A DNA stretch of 64,000 bases from Flavobacteriaceae bacterium (lineage in GTDB: Bacteria > Bacteroidota > Bacteroidia > Flavobacteriales > Flavobacteriaceae). Shown here one piece after another: positions 34,598-43,009 of this stretch. The notes under the pieces were generated by a model that saw nothing but the letters and a program-made list of their open reading frames with translations, did no database searches and was not told where the DNA came from. The position numbers were made by a program, and so were the translations under genes. The DNA is taken from positions 1 to 64,000 of the forward strand of contig JAENXC010000001.1 of the NCBI GenBank assembly GCA_016649715.1, written 5' to 3'. The stretch's first letter is position 1; each line of letters starts with the position of its first letter.

Positions 34598-34677
34598 CCT
34601 GAATAAGACATAATTTGAATTCAATAAAAAATAGTAATAAAATTGCCGAATTTCTTCGGTATAAAATTTAAAAAAGA

Positions 34678-36315
34678 ATGGCAAAAGATATTAAATATGA
34701 CGTAGAAGCCCGAGACGGGATAAAACGTGGCGTTGATGCCTTGGCAAACGCAGTAAAAGTAACCTTGGGTCCAAAAGGCCGTAACGTAATAATCAGCAAA
34801 TCGTTTGGGGCACCTCAAGTGACCAAAGATGGCGTTACCGTTGCAAAAGAAATTGAATTACAGGACCCACTTGAAAACATGGGCGCACAAATGGTGAAGG
34901 AAGTAGCTTCCAGAACCAACGATCTGGCAGGTGACGGAACTACAACAGCCACCGTTCTTGCACAGGCAATCGTAAAAGAAGGCATTAAAAACGTAGCCGC
35001 TGGTGCAAACCCTATGGATTTGAAACGCGGTATAGACAAAGCTGTTGCAGCCGTTGTAGCAAATCTTGAAAAGCAAACTACGAAAGTTGGCAATTCTTCA
35101 GAAATGATAAAACAAGTTGCCGCTATCTCTTCAAACAACGACGAACTAATTGGTGAGTTGATTGCCAAAGCATTCGGAAAAGTTGGTAAAGAAGGTGTTA
35201 TAACCGTTGAAGAATCCAAAGGGACCGAAACCTACGTTGATGTGGTTGAAGGAATGCAGTTTGACCGTGGTTACCTTTCTCCCTATTTCGTAACCGACAC
35301 CGAAAAAATGCAGACCGAATTGGAAAACCCAATGGTTTTGCTTTACGACAAGAAAATTTCATCAATGAAAGATTTGCTTCCCATTCTTGAGCCAGTGGCC
35401 CAGCAGGGAAAATCCCTTCTAATCATTGCCGAAGATGTTGACGGCGAAGCTTTGGCTACTTTGGTAGTGAACAAACTTCGCGGTTCGTTGAAAATTGCTG
35501 CCGTAAAAGCACCAGGTTTTGGCGATAGAAGAAAAGCTATGCTTGAAGACATCGCGGTGTTGACCGGAGGAACCGTTATTGCTGAAGAGCGCGGTTTCAC
35601 TTTGGAAAATGCTACAATAGAAATGTTGGGTTCTGCGGAAACCATTACTATTGATAAAGACAACACAACCATCGTGAATGGTGCCGGAAACAAGAGCGAC
35701 ATCAAAGGTCGTGTAAACCAAATAAAATCACAGATTGAATCTACAACCAGCGATTACGACAAGGAAAAATTGCAAGAGCGTTTGGCCAAATTGGCCGGCG
35801 GGGTTGCAGTTCTTTACGTAGGAGCTGCTTCTGAAGTGGAAATGAAAGAGAAAAAGGACCGAGTGGACGACGCACTTCACGCAACCCGTGCGGCTGTGGA
35901 AGAAGGTATTGTTGCCGGTGGTGGCGTAGCTTTTGTTCGCGCTATCGAGGTTTTGAAAAAAATCACGACGGACACTTTGGACGAATTAACAGGAGTACAG
36001 ATCGTGGCCCGCGCCATTGAATCGCCACTCCGCACCATCGTTGAAAACGCAGGTGGCGAAGGTTCGGTTGTAATCAACAAGGTTTTGGAAGGCAAGAAAA
36101 ACTTCGGTTACGACGCCAAGACAAATCAGTATGTTGATATGATTAAGGCAGGAATTATCGATCCTAAAAAAGTAACCCGCATCGCGCTTGAAAACGCGGC
36201 TTCGGTTGCTGGAATGATTTTGACTACCGAATGTGCTTTGGTTGACATCAAAGAAGACAATGCCGGTGGCGGAATGCCAGGCGGTATGGGCGGCGGAATG
36301 GGTGGAATGATGTAA
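34678..36315 (+). CDS. groL: Chaperonin GroEL
   Basis: The protein has 545 residues, full length. The ATP site is seen in [10 protein letters not shown] and [13 protein letters not shown]. The equatorial hinge and C-terminal segment are normal, ending in the Gly-Met tail [15 protein letters not shown]. It forms the 14-mer that folds cytoplasmic proteins with GroES. The groES-groEL gap is unusually long for this pair because of an inserted repeat. A long hairpin terminator follows. Confidence 0.98.
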   Translation: MAKDIKYDVEARDGIKRGVDALANAVKVTLGPKGRNVIISKSFGAPQVTKDGVTVAKEIELQDPLENMGAQMVKEVASRTNDLAGDGTTTATVLAQAIVKEGIKNVAAGANPMDLKRGIDKAVAAVVANLEKQTTKVGNSSEMIKQVAAISSNNDELIGELIAKAFGKVGKEGVITVEESKGTETYVDVVEGMQFDRGYLSPYFVTDTEKMQTELENPMVLLYDKKISSMKDLLPILEPVAQQGKSLLIIAEDVDGEALATLVVNKLRGSLKIAAVKAPGFGDRRKAMLEDIAVLTGGTVIAEERGFTLENATIEMLGSAETITIDKDNTTIVNGAGNKSDIKGRVNQIKSQIESTTSDYDKEKLQERLAKLAGGVAVLYVGAASEVEMKEKKDRVDDALHATRAAVEEGIVAGGGVAFVRAIEVLKKITTDTLDELTGVQIVARAIESPLRTIVENAGGEGSVVINKVLEGKKNFGYDAKTNQYVDMIKAGIIDPKKVTRIALENAASVAGMILTTECALVDIKEDNAGGGMPGGMGGGMGGMM

Positions 36316-36339
36316 TTCCCAAAAATAATTAACAGAACT

Positions 36340-36408
36340 AAACCTAACAGGTCTTCCTTCGTCATTCGAAGCTTTATGCGAAGAATGAAGGACCTGTTAG
36401 GTTTTTTT
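36340..36408 (+). terminator. Long hairpin terminator after groEL (AACCT...AGGTT family)
   Basis: Outer arms AAACCTAACAGGTC and GACCTGTTAGGTTT enclose a second, imperfect stem and are followed by eight T. Two similar hairpins end genes at 38913-38945 and 40396-40428. Confidence 0.8.
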
Positions 36409-36423
36409 TATTTTGAAGAATTT

Positions 36424-37653
36424 TTAAAACGTAACCTCAACTTCCTGAGAATTTCCGTTTCGTTCAATGGTAACTTTTGCAGTTTGCCCCTTTTCAAATT
36501 TCGAAAGACTTTTCATATAACTCATCATATCGGTCACTTCAAAGTCGCCCATTTTCACTACTACATCGCCTTTTTGAAGCCCCGCTTTTTGCGCGGGACG
36601 ATCTTCACTGATGCCATCGATTCGCATCCCTTTTCCGCTGAAAAGATAATCGGGTACAACTCCTAAGGTCACTTTGAAATCGGGCACTACTTCACTTTCG
36701 TTTTTGGTTTTTCGGAAAGGAAGTTTTTTCTGGCTGTCCAAATCTTTGATGATGCTGAAAATGTAATTCGAAACAATTTCCATTCCTGCAAAATTCACCT
36801 TTTCGGTATCGTCGCTCGGTTTGTGGTAATCTTTGTGCTGTCCCGTGAAAAAATGCAGAACTGGAATATCTGCCAAATAAAACGAAGTATGGTCGCTCGG
36901 GCCAACGCCGCTTTCGTTTTCCACAATGTTTAAATCGCCTGCATTTGCATTTACGGTTTGTTTTAAAATCGGCGATGTTCCTACGCCATAAACCGCCAAT
37001 GTGCTTTCAGAATTAAGTCTTCCCACCATATCCATATTCAGCATATAGGTTACTTTCTTCGTGTCAATGGTCGGATTTTTCACGAAATAATTTGAACCCA
37101 ACAAACCTTCTTCTTCTCCCGAAAAGGCAATAAAAAGATAATTGTTGTTCTTCGGAGAATCTTTCTTTTGAAGCGAATCTGCCAAATGCAGCATCATCGC
37201 CACGCCGCTCGCATTGTCGTCTGCGCCGTTATGGATTGCTTTGCCTTCGCGATAAAGCGAACCTTCACCGCCCATTCCCAAATGGTCGTAATGTGCACCT
37301 ATAACTACAGTGTTTTCTGATTTGTTATCCAAATAAGCTATCACGTTTTCGCCAGTTTCAGTGCTGTCATTTTTCTCTGAAGTAAATACCGCTTCTTGAT
37401 GTGGATTTTTACTTGCCTTAAAAGTGAATTTTTGAAAGTAGCCGTCAGTGCCTTTCGGCTGCAATCCTAAATCTGTAAACCTTTTCGCAATATATTGCGA
37501 GGCCTTTTTTTCATCTTTTGAGCCCGTTTTTCTTCCATTTAGGCTATCATTCGCCAAAATGGAAACGTCTTCTTTCATACTAACTGATTTCACCTTGGCT
37601 TCCTTACAGGAGAAAACCACTATTGCCAGAAATAACACTAAAATTGTACGCAT
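36424..37653 (-). CDS. M28-family peptidase lipoprotein with PDZ domain
   Basis: The protein has 409 residues from the ATG at 37653; the longer frame is dropped because this start gives a lipobox (VVFSCKEAK, Cys16). The M28 zinc ligands are complete: GAHYDHLG, GADDNASG, FSGEEEGLLGS, NMDMVGRL and GPSDHTSF. A C-terminal PDZ domain (about 325-405) has RIDGISEDRPAQKAGLQKGD and ends in VTIERNG. It is probably an aminopeptidase held at the outer membrane or in the periplasm. It is divergent from the TolB-like gene across a palindromic promoter region. Confidence 0.92.
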   Translation of the reverse strand: MRTILVLFLAIVVFSCKEAKVKSVSMKEDVSILANDSLNGRKTGSKDEKKASQYIAKRFTDLGLQPKGTDGYFQKFTFKASKNPHQEAVFTSEKNDSTETGENVIAYLDNKSENTVVIGAHYDHLGMGGEGSLYREGKAIHNGADDNASGVAMMLHLADSLQKKDSPKNNNYLFIAFSGEEEGLLGSNYFVKNPTIDTKKVTYMLNMDMVGRLNSESTLAVYGVGTSPILKQTVNANAGDLNIVENESGVGPSDHTSFYLADIPVLHFFTGQHKDYHKPSDDTEKVNFAGMEIVSNYIFSIIKDLDSQKKLPFRKTKNESEVVPDFKVTLGVVPDYLFSGKGMRIDGISEDRPAQKAGLQKGDVVVKMGDFEVTDMMSYMKSLSKFEKGQTAKVTIERNGNSQEVEVTF

Positions 37654-37658
37654 ATCAT

Positions 37659-37676
37659 TACTTTTGTACAAAAGTA
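37659..37676. promoter_or_regulatory. 18-bp perfect palindrome carrying -7 boxes on both strands
   Basis: TACTTTTGTACAAAAGTA reads the same on both strands, and each strand contains TACTTTTG. It lies only 6 bases upstream of the M28 start and 94 bases upstream of the TolB-like gene. No good -33 element fits the plus strand. It may be the M28 promoter's -7 region and a dimer-binding operator at once. Confidence 0.45.
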
Positions 37677-37769
37677 CATTAAAATGAAACATCATATAAT
37701 AACGATAAAAATTTCCAAATCAATTATATTGATGTTCCATTTGTCATTAAAAGAAAATATTAAAGTCAA

Positions 37770-38903
37770 ATGAAAATAGTTTACACATTTCTTATTGTTT
37801 CCCTCTTTACCAGTTGTAAAAATAGTGGGGAAAAAACAGATTCTTCGGCTCCAATTAAAGAACAAATTGAAAAGTCTTCATCTTTAGTTTTGGACCCTCA
37901 AACAAACGACACTTTAATTTATCCCGAAGAAAAACACTTCAAAAACATTCGTCAAGTAACGTATGGCGGTGATAATGCCGAAGCGTATTGGAGTTTTGAC
38001 GACAGCAAACTAATCTTCCAAAGCAACAACAAAAAATGGGGAGTAAACTGTGACCAAATGTTTTTGATGAATGCTGATGAAACCTTTAAAGACAAGCAAC
38101 CGCCAATGATTAGCACAGGAAAGGGAAGAACCACTTGTAGTTATTTTCTACCGGACGGAAAACATATCGTTTACGCTTCAACACACTTGAAAGATGAAAA
38201 TTGCCCCGAAGTCCCACTGAAAAAGGAAGGAAAATATGTTTGGCCAGTTTATGACAGCTTCGACATTTTTATGGCAGATTTGGAAGGAAATATTACCGCC
38301 CAGCTCACAAACGAACCAGGTTATGATGCTGAAGCAACTGTCTCACCAAAAAGAGACAAAATTGTTTTCACCTCCATGCGAAGTGGTGATTTAGAACTTT
38401 ACACGATGGATTTAGACGGGAAAAACGTTAAACAAATAACCAATGAATTAGGCTATGATGGCGGTGCATTCTTTTCTCCGGACGGAAACAAACTGATTTT
38501 CCGCGCTTCACGACCCAAGACCGAAGCTGAAATTAAAGAATACAAAGATTTGCTCGCCCAAGGTTTGGTGCAGCCCACTGAAATGGAGTTATTCATATGT
38601 AATACCGATGGTAGCGAGCTTCGTCAGTTAACCCATTTAGGAAATGCCAATTGGGCGCCTTTCTTTCATCCTTCTGGAAAAAAGATCTTGTTTTCCAGCA
38701 ATTTTGAAGCCGAAAGAGGATTTCCGTTCAATCTGTATTTAATTGATTTGGATGGGAAAAATCTGGAGCGTGTAACACACGGAAGAACTTTCGACGCCTT
38801 TCCCGTATTTTCAAATGACGGAAAAAAGTTAGCTTTTTCCTCCAATAGAAACAATGGCGGTGGGCACGATACTAATCTGTTTATTGCCGAATGGCAGGAT
38901 TAA
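37770..38903 (+). CDS. TolB-like beta-propeller lipoprotein
   Basis: The protein has 377 residues. The signal ends in VSLFTSCKNSG (Cys16). Repeated PD40/WD40-like blades follow, for example AYWSFDDSKLIFQSNN, AEATVSPKRDKIVFTSMRSGDLELYTMD, GGAFFSPDGNKLIFRASRP and VFSNDGKKLAFSSNRN. This matches TolB-type propellers without the TolB N-terminal domain. It probably binds protein or peptide ligands in the periplasm; function not known. A 33-bp palindrome follows the stop and may terminate the transcript. Confidence 0.85.
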   Translation: MKIVYTFLIVSLFTSCKNSGEKTDSSAPIKEQIEKSSSLVLDPQTNDTLIYPEEKHFKNIRQVTYGGDNAEAYWSFDDSKLIFQSNNKKWGVNCDQMFLMNADETFKDKQPPMISTGKGRTTCSYFLPDGKHIVYASTHLKDENCPEVPLKKEGKYVWPVYDSFDIFMADLEGNITAQLTNEPGYDAEATVSPKRDKIVFTSMRSGDLELYTMDLDGKNVKQITNELGYDGGAFFSPDGNKLIFRASRPKTEAEIKEYKDLLAQGLVQPTEMELFICNTDGSELRQLTHLGNANWAPFFHPSGKKILFSSNFEAERGFPFNLYLIDLDGKNLERVTHGRTFDAFPVFSNDGKKLAFSSNRNNGGGHDTNLFIAEWQD

Positions 38904-38912
38904 TATTCTAAC

Positions 38913-38945
38913 AAACCTCACAGGTCTTCAAGACCTGTGAGGTTT
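38913..38945 (+). terminator. Near-perfect palindrome after the TolB-like gene
   Basis: AAACCTCACAGGTCTT and its reverse complement are joined by one base. It belongs to the AACCT...AGGTT hairpin family also seen after groEL and at the end of the glycosyltransferase gene. The T-run is short (TTTT), so termination is likely but not certain. Confidence 0.65.
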
Positions 38946-39027
38946 TACATCTTACTTAGAAACACGGATTTATTGTCTAAAGAAGTATTTTTATTTCATA
39001 GAAACCCGAAAGGTCTTTTGTCAATTC

Positions 39028-40413
39028 ATGATACAAAAACTTAGACTATATAAAACGCCACTTCTCTTTGCGATACTTTCCATCGCGTTTTACATCAGTT
39101 TTGCGTTCGATTTAGAACGAAGTGATTTTATAAAACTCATCACGCTTTACGCTGCGCTGTTTTTTACAGCCTATCTTCTTATTGAAAAGTTTAAGCTAAA
39201 CTTTTGGTTATTGGCAGGTTTTGGGATTGTTTTCAGACTTGTTTCCATTGCCGCAATCCCAAATCTTTCTCAGGATTTTTATCGGTTTTTGTGGGATGGG
39301 CGTTTGCTAATGCAAGGCGTTAGTCCGTATTTATTCACTCCAGATTCATTAGCTGCAACAAATTTTACAGTTGGACAATCAACACAATTAATTGATGAAA
39401 TGGGTGTACTCAACGCAACCCATTTCAGCAATTATCCGCCAATAAACCAATTGTTTTTTGCGGTTGCAGCCCTATTCGCGGGAAAGAGTATTTTGGGTTC
39501 TGTAATCGTCCTTCGTGTATTTATTATTTTGGCAGATATTGGTATTCTCTATTTTGGAAAGAAACTTTTGGAGAAACTGAACCTTCCAATCAAAAATATT
39601 TTTTGGTATTTTCTGAATCCTTTCGTAATCATTGAATTTACCGAAAACCTACATTTTGAAGGAGTAATGCTTTTCTTTTTTGTTTGGGCGTTGTATTTGC
39701 TTTTTAAAGGGAAATGGTTTTGGGCTGCTGTTCTGATTGGGATTTCCGTTTCTGTGAAGTTGATACCATTTTTATTTTTGCCATTATTTTTGAAGTATTT
39801 TATTTCTAAGGAGTTTCCGACTGCCCTCAACTGGACAGTTTTATTAAAATTTTATTCGATAATCGGAATTACGGTATTGATTACTTTCCTTCCCTTTCTT
39901 TCTTCGGAATTTGTCGAGCATTTCTCTTCAACCCTTGCGCTTTGGTTTCAGGATTTTGAATTTAATGCGAGTATTTATTATGTAATTCGATGGATTGGAT
40001 TTCAGGTTGTAGGGTGGAATTTGATTGAAACCGTTGGAAAGATTCTTCCTATTTTGGTTTTCCTTTTTGTTTTGGGACTTGCCTTCTTCAGCCTGCCCGC
40101 CAGTGAGAGTGAGGAGGGAAAAAATAAAACTCCACAGCATTTAATTACTGCGATGCTTTTTGCAGTTTCATTTTACTTTCTGCTTTCAACAACTGTGCAT
40201 CCGTGGTACATTGCAACTCCTCTCTTACTTTCGGTATTCACAAAATATAAGTTTCCTATTGTTTGGAGTTTTGTAGTGATGCTGAGTTATTCAGCTTACG
40301 GAAAGGATGGGTTTGATGAAAACCTTTGGTTGGTTGCTTTGGAATATATTGTGGTGTTTGGGGTTGCAGTTTGGGAGATTTTTCTTCCAAAATTTAAACC
40401 TGCCAGGTTATGA
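39028..40413 (+). CDS. GT-C-type membrane glycosyltransferase
   Basis: The protein has 461 residues with about ten to twelve hydrophobic helices. The early loop NLSQDFYRFLWDGRLLMQGVSPY carries acidic and aromatic residues typical of GT-C enzymes (GT87/mannosyltransferase-like), which use polyprenol-linked sugars on the outer face of the inner membrane. The acceptor is unknown. A short loop near residues 355-364 reads SLPASESEEG, the translation of a repeat unit. The stop codon lies in the loop of a palindrome, so the last residues (PARL) come from that repeat. Confidence 0.8.
   Translation: MIQKLRLYKTPLLFAILSIAFYISFAFDLERSDFIKLITLYAALFFTAYLLIEKFKLNFWLLAGFGIVFRLVSIAAIPNLSQDFYRFLWDGRLLMQGVSPYLFTPDSLAATNFTVGQSTQLIDEMGVLNATHFSNYPPINQLFFAVAALFAGKSILGSVIVLRVFIILADIGILYFGKKLLEKLNLPIKNIFWYFLNPFVIIEFTENLHFEGVMLFFFVWALYLLFKGKWFWAAVLIGISVSVKLIPFLFLPLFLKYFISKEFPTALNWTVLLKFYSIIGITVLITFLPFLSSEFVEHFSSTLALWFQDFEFNASIYYVIRWIGFQVVGWNLIETVGKILPILVFLFVLGLAFFSLPASESEEGKNKTPQHLITAMLFAVSFYFLLSTTVHPWYIATPLLLSVFTKYKFPIVWSFVVMLSYSAYGKDGFDENLWLVALEYIVVFGVAVWEIFLPKFKPARL
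40092..40118. repeat. Repeat unit translated in the glycosyltransferase (LPASESEEG)
   Basis: CCTGCCCGCCAGTGAGAGTG followed by AGGAGGG stands out as GC-rich in an AT-rich gene and encodes LPASESEEG in a polar loop between two hydrophobic segments. It resembles repeat-encoded peptides of related genomes (from memory). Confidence 0.5.
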
Positions 40414-40428
40414 AAACCTGGCAGGTTT
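40396..40428 (+). terminator. Palindrome containing the glycosyltransferase stop codon
   Basis: AAACCTGCCAGGTT (40396-40409) pairs with AACCTGGCAGGTTT (40415-40428). The TGA stop at 40411-40413 is in the loop. It is the third member of the AACCT...AGGTT hairpin family. It lies 10 bases from the convergent GNAT-nitrilase gene end, so it may serve both. Confidence 0.65.
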
Positions 40429-40437
40429 GGGTATATC

Positions 40438-41976
40438 CTATTTTTTTACTCTTTCAAGTCTGTAGAAATCTTTTCTTCTATCCTTTAAATTCCGTACGGC
40501 ACCGAAAGTGTGCAATTCGCGGAGCAAATCGATATCTACATCTGCTACCAAAATCATTTCGGTATTCGGGGTTGCTTCTGCCTTAATTCCATTGCTTGGA
40601 AAAGAAAAATCGCAAGGCGTAAATACGGCGCTTTGCGCATATTGTATGTCCATGTTGTGCACTTTAGGCAAATTACCTATGCTTCCTGCGATAGCTACGT
40701 AACATTCGTTTTCTATGGCTCTTGCCTGGGCACAAAGCCGTACACGGGAATACCCGTTTTGGGTATCTGTCAGGAACGGAACAAAAAGAATATCCATTCC
40801 TTCATCGGCAAGCAATCTTGAAAGTTCAGGAAATTCCGAATCATAACAGATCAATACACCAATTTTTCCACAATCAGTGTCGAAGGTTTTTAGGGAATTG
40901 CCGTTTACCATTCCCCAAACACGTTCTTCATCTGGGGTAACGTGGATTTTTTCGTAGCGTTCCACACTTCCGTCGCGGCGACAGAGATAGCCAACATTAT
41001 AGAGTTTTCCTCGCACAACTTCAGGCATACTGCCAGTTATGATGTTGATGTTATATGAAATGGAAAGCTGCGACATTCTTTCCGTAATTTCCTTGGTGTG
41101 TTGTGCCAATTCGCGGATGGCATCCGGCTCGCTCATATGGTTGTATTCCGCCATTAGTGGAGCGTTGAAAAATTCGGGAAACATTGCAAAGTCGCAACGA
41201 TAACCAGCAACACTGTCTATAAAATATTCGGCTTGGTGCATCAATTCTTCCATTCCGGAATAGCTTCGCATTTGCCATTGAATTAGACCGAGACGCACAA
41301 TACTTTTAACCGCGGAAGGTTTTGGTTTTTTTTCAGGTTTAGTGTAATAAATATTGTCCCATTCCATCAAAACCGCAAATTCGCCTGAAGCTTTATCACC
41401 TTCCAAATAGCCTTTCAGCACTCGTACGGGATGAAAATCATTGGAGATTTGGAAGTTTAGTACTGGGTCGTCAATGTGCTTGTGCTTCACTTTTTCGATA
41501 TATTGTTTTGGGGAAAGCTTGTCTGCATGCAAATGATAATTGGGCATTCTTCCGCCGAAAACTATACTCTTCAAATTTAAGTTTTCGCAAAGCTCTTTTC
41601 TGTAATCGTATAATCTTCGTCCCAATCGTAATCCCCTGAAATCTGGCCGGATGAAAACATCAATTCCGTAAAGCACATCGCCTTCGGGGTCATGGATTTT
41701 AAATGTTGGATCATCTGTAATGTCCTGATAGGTATGCTTTTCACCTAATTCATCAAAATCCACGATTATGGAGAGTGCGCAACCCGCAATTTGGCCATCG
41801 GCCATAATAACCACTTGTCCTTCGGGAAAAATGTCAATCAGGTTTCCAATTTCATTAATCTTCCAATAGCTGTTTGGCATACCGCCGTAGGATTGAATAG
41901 TTGCCTTTTTTAAAGCTTCATAGTTCTTTAGGGTCAAAAACTTCAGCTCTATATTTTCAATTTTTTGTGGGTCCAT
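40438..41976 (-). CDS. GNAT acetyltransferase-nitrilase fusion protein
   Basis: The protein has 512 residues from the ATG at 41976. A GTG at 42000 that overlaps the RES toxin stop would add eight residues and cannot be excluded. The N-terminal half (about 1-210) is a GNAT domain with the acetyl-CoA stretch FRGLRLGRRLYDYR. The C-terminal half (about 220-510) is a carbon-nitrogen hydrolase with the Glu-Lys-Cys triad in MFPEFFNAPL, YEKIHVTPDE and VLICYDSEFPE. Fusions of this type are known in Bacteroidota; the substrate is unresolved. Its closeness to the toxin-antitoxin pair suggests read-through. Confidence 0.9.
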   Translation of the reverse strand: MDPQKIENIELKFLTLKNYEALKKATIQSYGGMPNSYWKINEIGNLIDIFPEGQVVIMADGQIAGCALSIIVDFDELGEKHTYQDITDDPTFKIHDPEGDVLYGIDVFIRPDFRGLRLGRRLYDYRKELCENLNLKSIVFGGRMPNYHLHADKLSPKQYIEKVKHKHIDDPVLNFQISNDFHPVRVLKGYLEGDKASGEFAVLMEWDNIYYTKPEKKPKPSAVKSIVRLGLIQWQMRSYSGMEELMHQAEYFIDSVAGYRCDFAMFPEFFNAPLMAEYNHMSEPDAIRELAQHTKEITERMSQLSISYNINIITGSMPEVVRGKLYNVGYLCRRDGSVERYEKIHVTPDEERVWGMVNGNSLKTFDTDCGKIGVLICYDSEFPELSRLLADEGMDILFVPFLTDTQNGYSRVRLCAQARAIENECYVAIAGSIGNLPKVHNMDIQYAQSAVFTPCDFSFPSNGIKAEATPNTEMILVADVDIDLLRELHTFGAVRNLKDRRKDFYRLERVKK

Positions 41977-41996
41977 AATTTTTGAAAAATTCTCTT

Positions 41997-42455
41997 TCAC
42001 TTAAAAATTCTAGTGTCAAAAGGAAATTTGGTTATATTCTTAATTTTAATTTTATCAATTTCGGGATGATTTGGGTTAAACAAATAATTGAAATCTCCCT
42101 TTACTACAGCAGAAGGAACCTTAAGCACCAATGATTTTTTTGAATGAATAAACGCATTGCCTACCGCTTGTGAATGCGATCCGGGAGGATTTGAATTCCA
42201 ATCCTCGTTCAAAAGCTTCGCGTTCAGCAACTCAATTTGAATGGAATCAGGAACCTCAATCGCTATCATCATATAATCATCAGGTAAAGTAGCCAAGCTT
42301 AAATGAACAACCACTTCTGCCATAGCCAAAGCCCGGCTTTCAGCAGTATAAATCATTTCCACTCCTTTTGAATTCCACCGGTTTCCAAAAATTGCAGCTC
42401 CTTTTCCACTTAAATCCTCCGCATATTTTTTTCTGGAAAGCCTAAAAACCACCAT
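41997..42455 (-). CDS. RES-domain toxin (NAD+ phosphorylase type)
   Basis: The protein has 152 residues, the normal length. The conserved residues are visible: Arg in VFRLSRKKYAEDLSG, the GNRWNSKGVEMIYTAES block, and the later Ser in NPPGSHSQAVGNAF. Characterised RES toxins break down NAD+ by phosphorolysis with an ADP-ribosyltransferase-like fold. Its start overlaps the antitoxin stop by one base (TAATG), so it is made from the same message. The order antitoxin then toxin is standard. Confidence 0.92.
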   Translation of the reverse strand: MVVFRLSRKKYAEDLSGKGAAIFGNRWNSKGVEMIYTAESRALAMAEVVVHLSLATLPDDYMMIAIEVPDSIQIELLNAKLLNEDWNSNPPGSHSQAVGNAFIHSKKSLVLKVPSAVVKGDFNYLFNPNHPEIDKIKIKNITKFPFDTRIFK

Positions 42456-42943
42456 TATGCAAAAATACCGTGATCAATTCGGGTAAGTTCCGCCATAACC
42501 ATTTCCTTACCATATGAATCCCTTAAAAGCTCGGCAGGTTTATGATTCCTTAACGCAAGGGAAGGCGTATTTAGCCATCTATAGAATTTTTCGGATGATC
42601 CAAATACTTCAATTCCAAAATTGGTGACCTCAGCGAGTTCAAATATTTTTTCAGTGTGGATCGGTTTAAAATAAAAATCGGCATCATCCCGATAACGCTG
42701 CAAGGTTTTTAAAGAAAGGTCCAAATACTCCGCCCAATCTGAATCAGTAAAAGGAGTAAAAGATTTTATTTGAGTAAAAATTTTATAGGGAAGTCCCTTC
42801 CTAATGGCTTGAATGATAAGCATCTTATCATGAAAAAAATCTGCAAAAGAGATTTTTCTTGAAAGGCTCCCTATATTTTTTGCATAAACACTTAATGACT
42901 CATTTATTTCATTAATAGCGATATTTTGTTCATCATAACCCAT
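42455..42943 (-). CDS. Xre/MbcA/ParS-family antitoxin (DUF2384)
   Basis: The protein has 162 residues. A helical HTH-like N-terminal part (about 30-100, FTPFTDSDWAEYLDLSLKTLQRYRDD) is followed by the toxin-binding DUF2384 domain (EVFGSSEKFYRWLNTPSLALRNHKPAELL). It neutralises the RES toxin and normally represses the operon. The promoter just upstream contains a small palindrome. The gene starts at the ATG at 42943. Confidence 0.92.
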   Translation of the reverse strand: MGYDEQNIAINEINESLSVYAKNIGSLSRKISFADFFHDKMLIIQAIRKGLPYKIFTQIKSFTPFTDSDWAEYLDLSLKTLQRYRDDADFYFKPIHTEKIFELAEVTNFGIEVFGSSEKFYRWLNTPSLALRNHKPAELLRDSYGKEMVMAELTRIDHGIFA

Positions 42944-42952
42944 AACTCAATA

Positions 42953-42970
42953 CATTTGTCCACAAATATA
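42953..42970 (-). promoter_or_regulatory. Promoter and operator of the Xre-RES pair
   Basis: TATATTTG on the minus strand (42970-42963), 19 bases before the antitoxin start. It overlaps the palindrome TTTGTCCACAAA (on the plus strand), a candidate site for the antitoxin. No good -33 element was found. Confidence 0.5.
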
Positions 42971-43009
42971 CGACATCTGTCTTGGTCTGTAAAATTTTTT
43001 AACTTTTTT

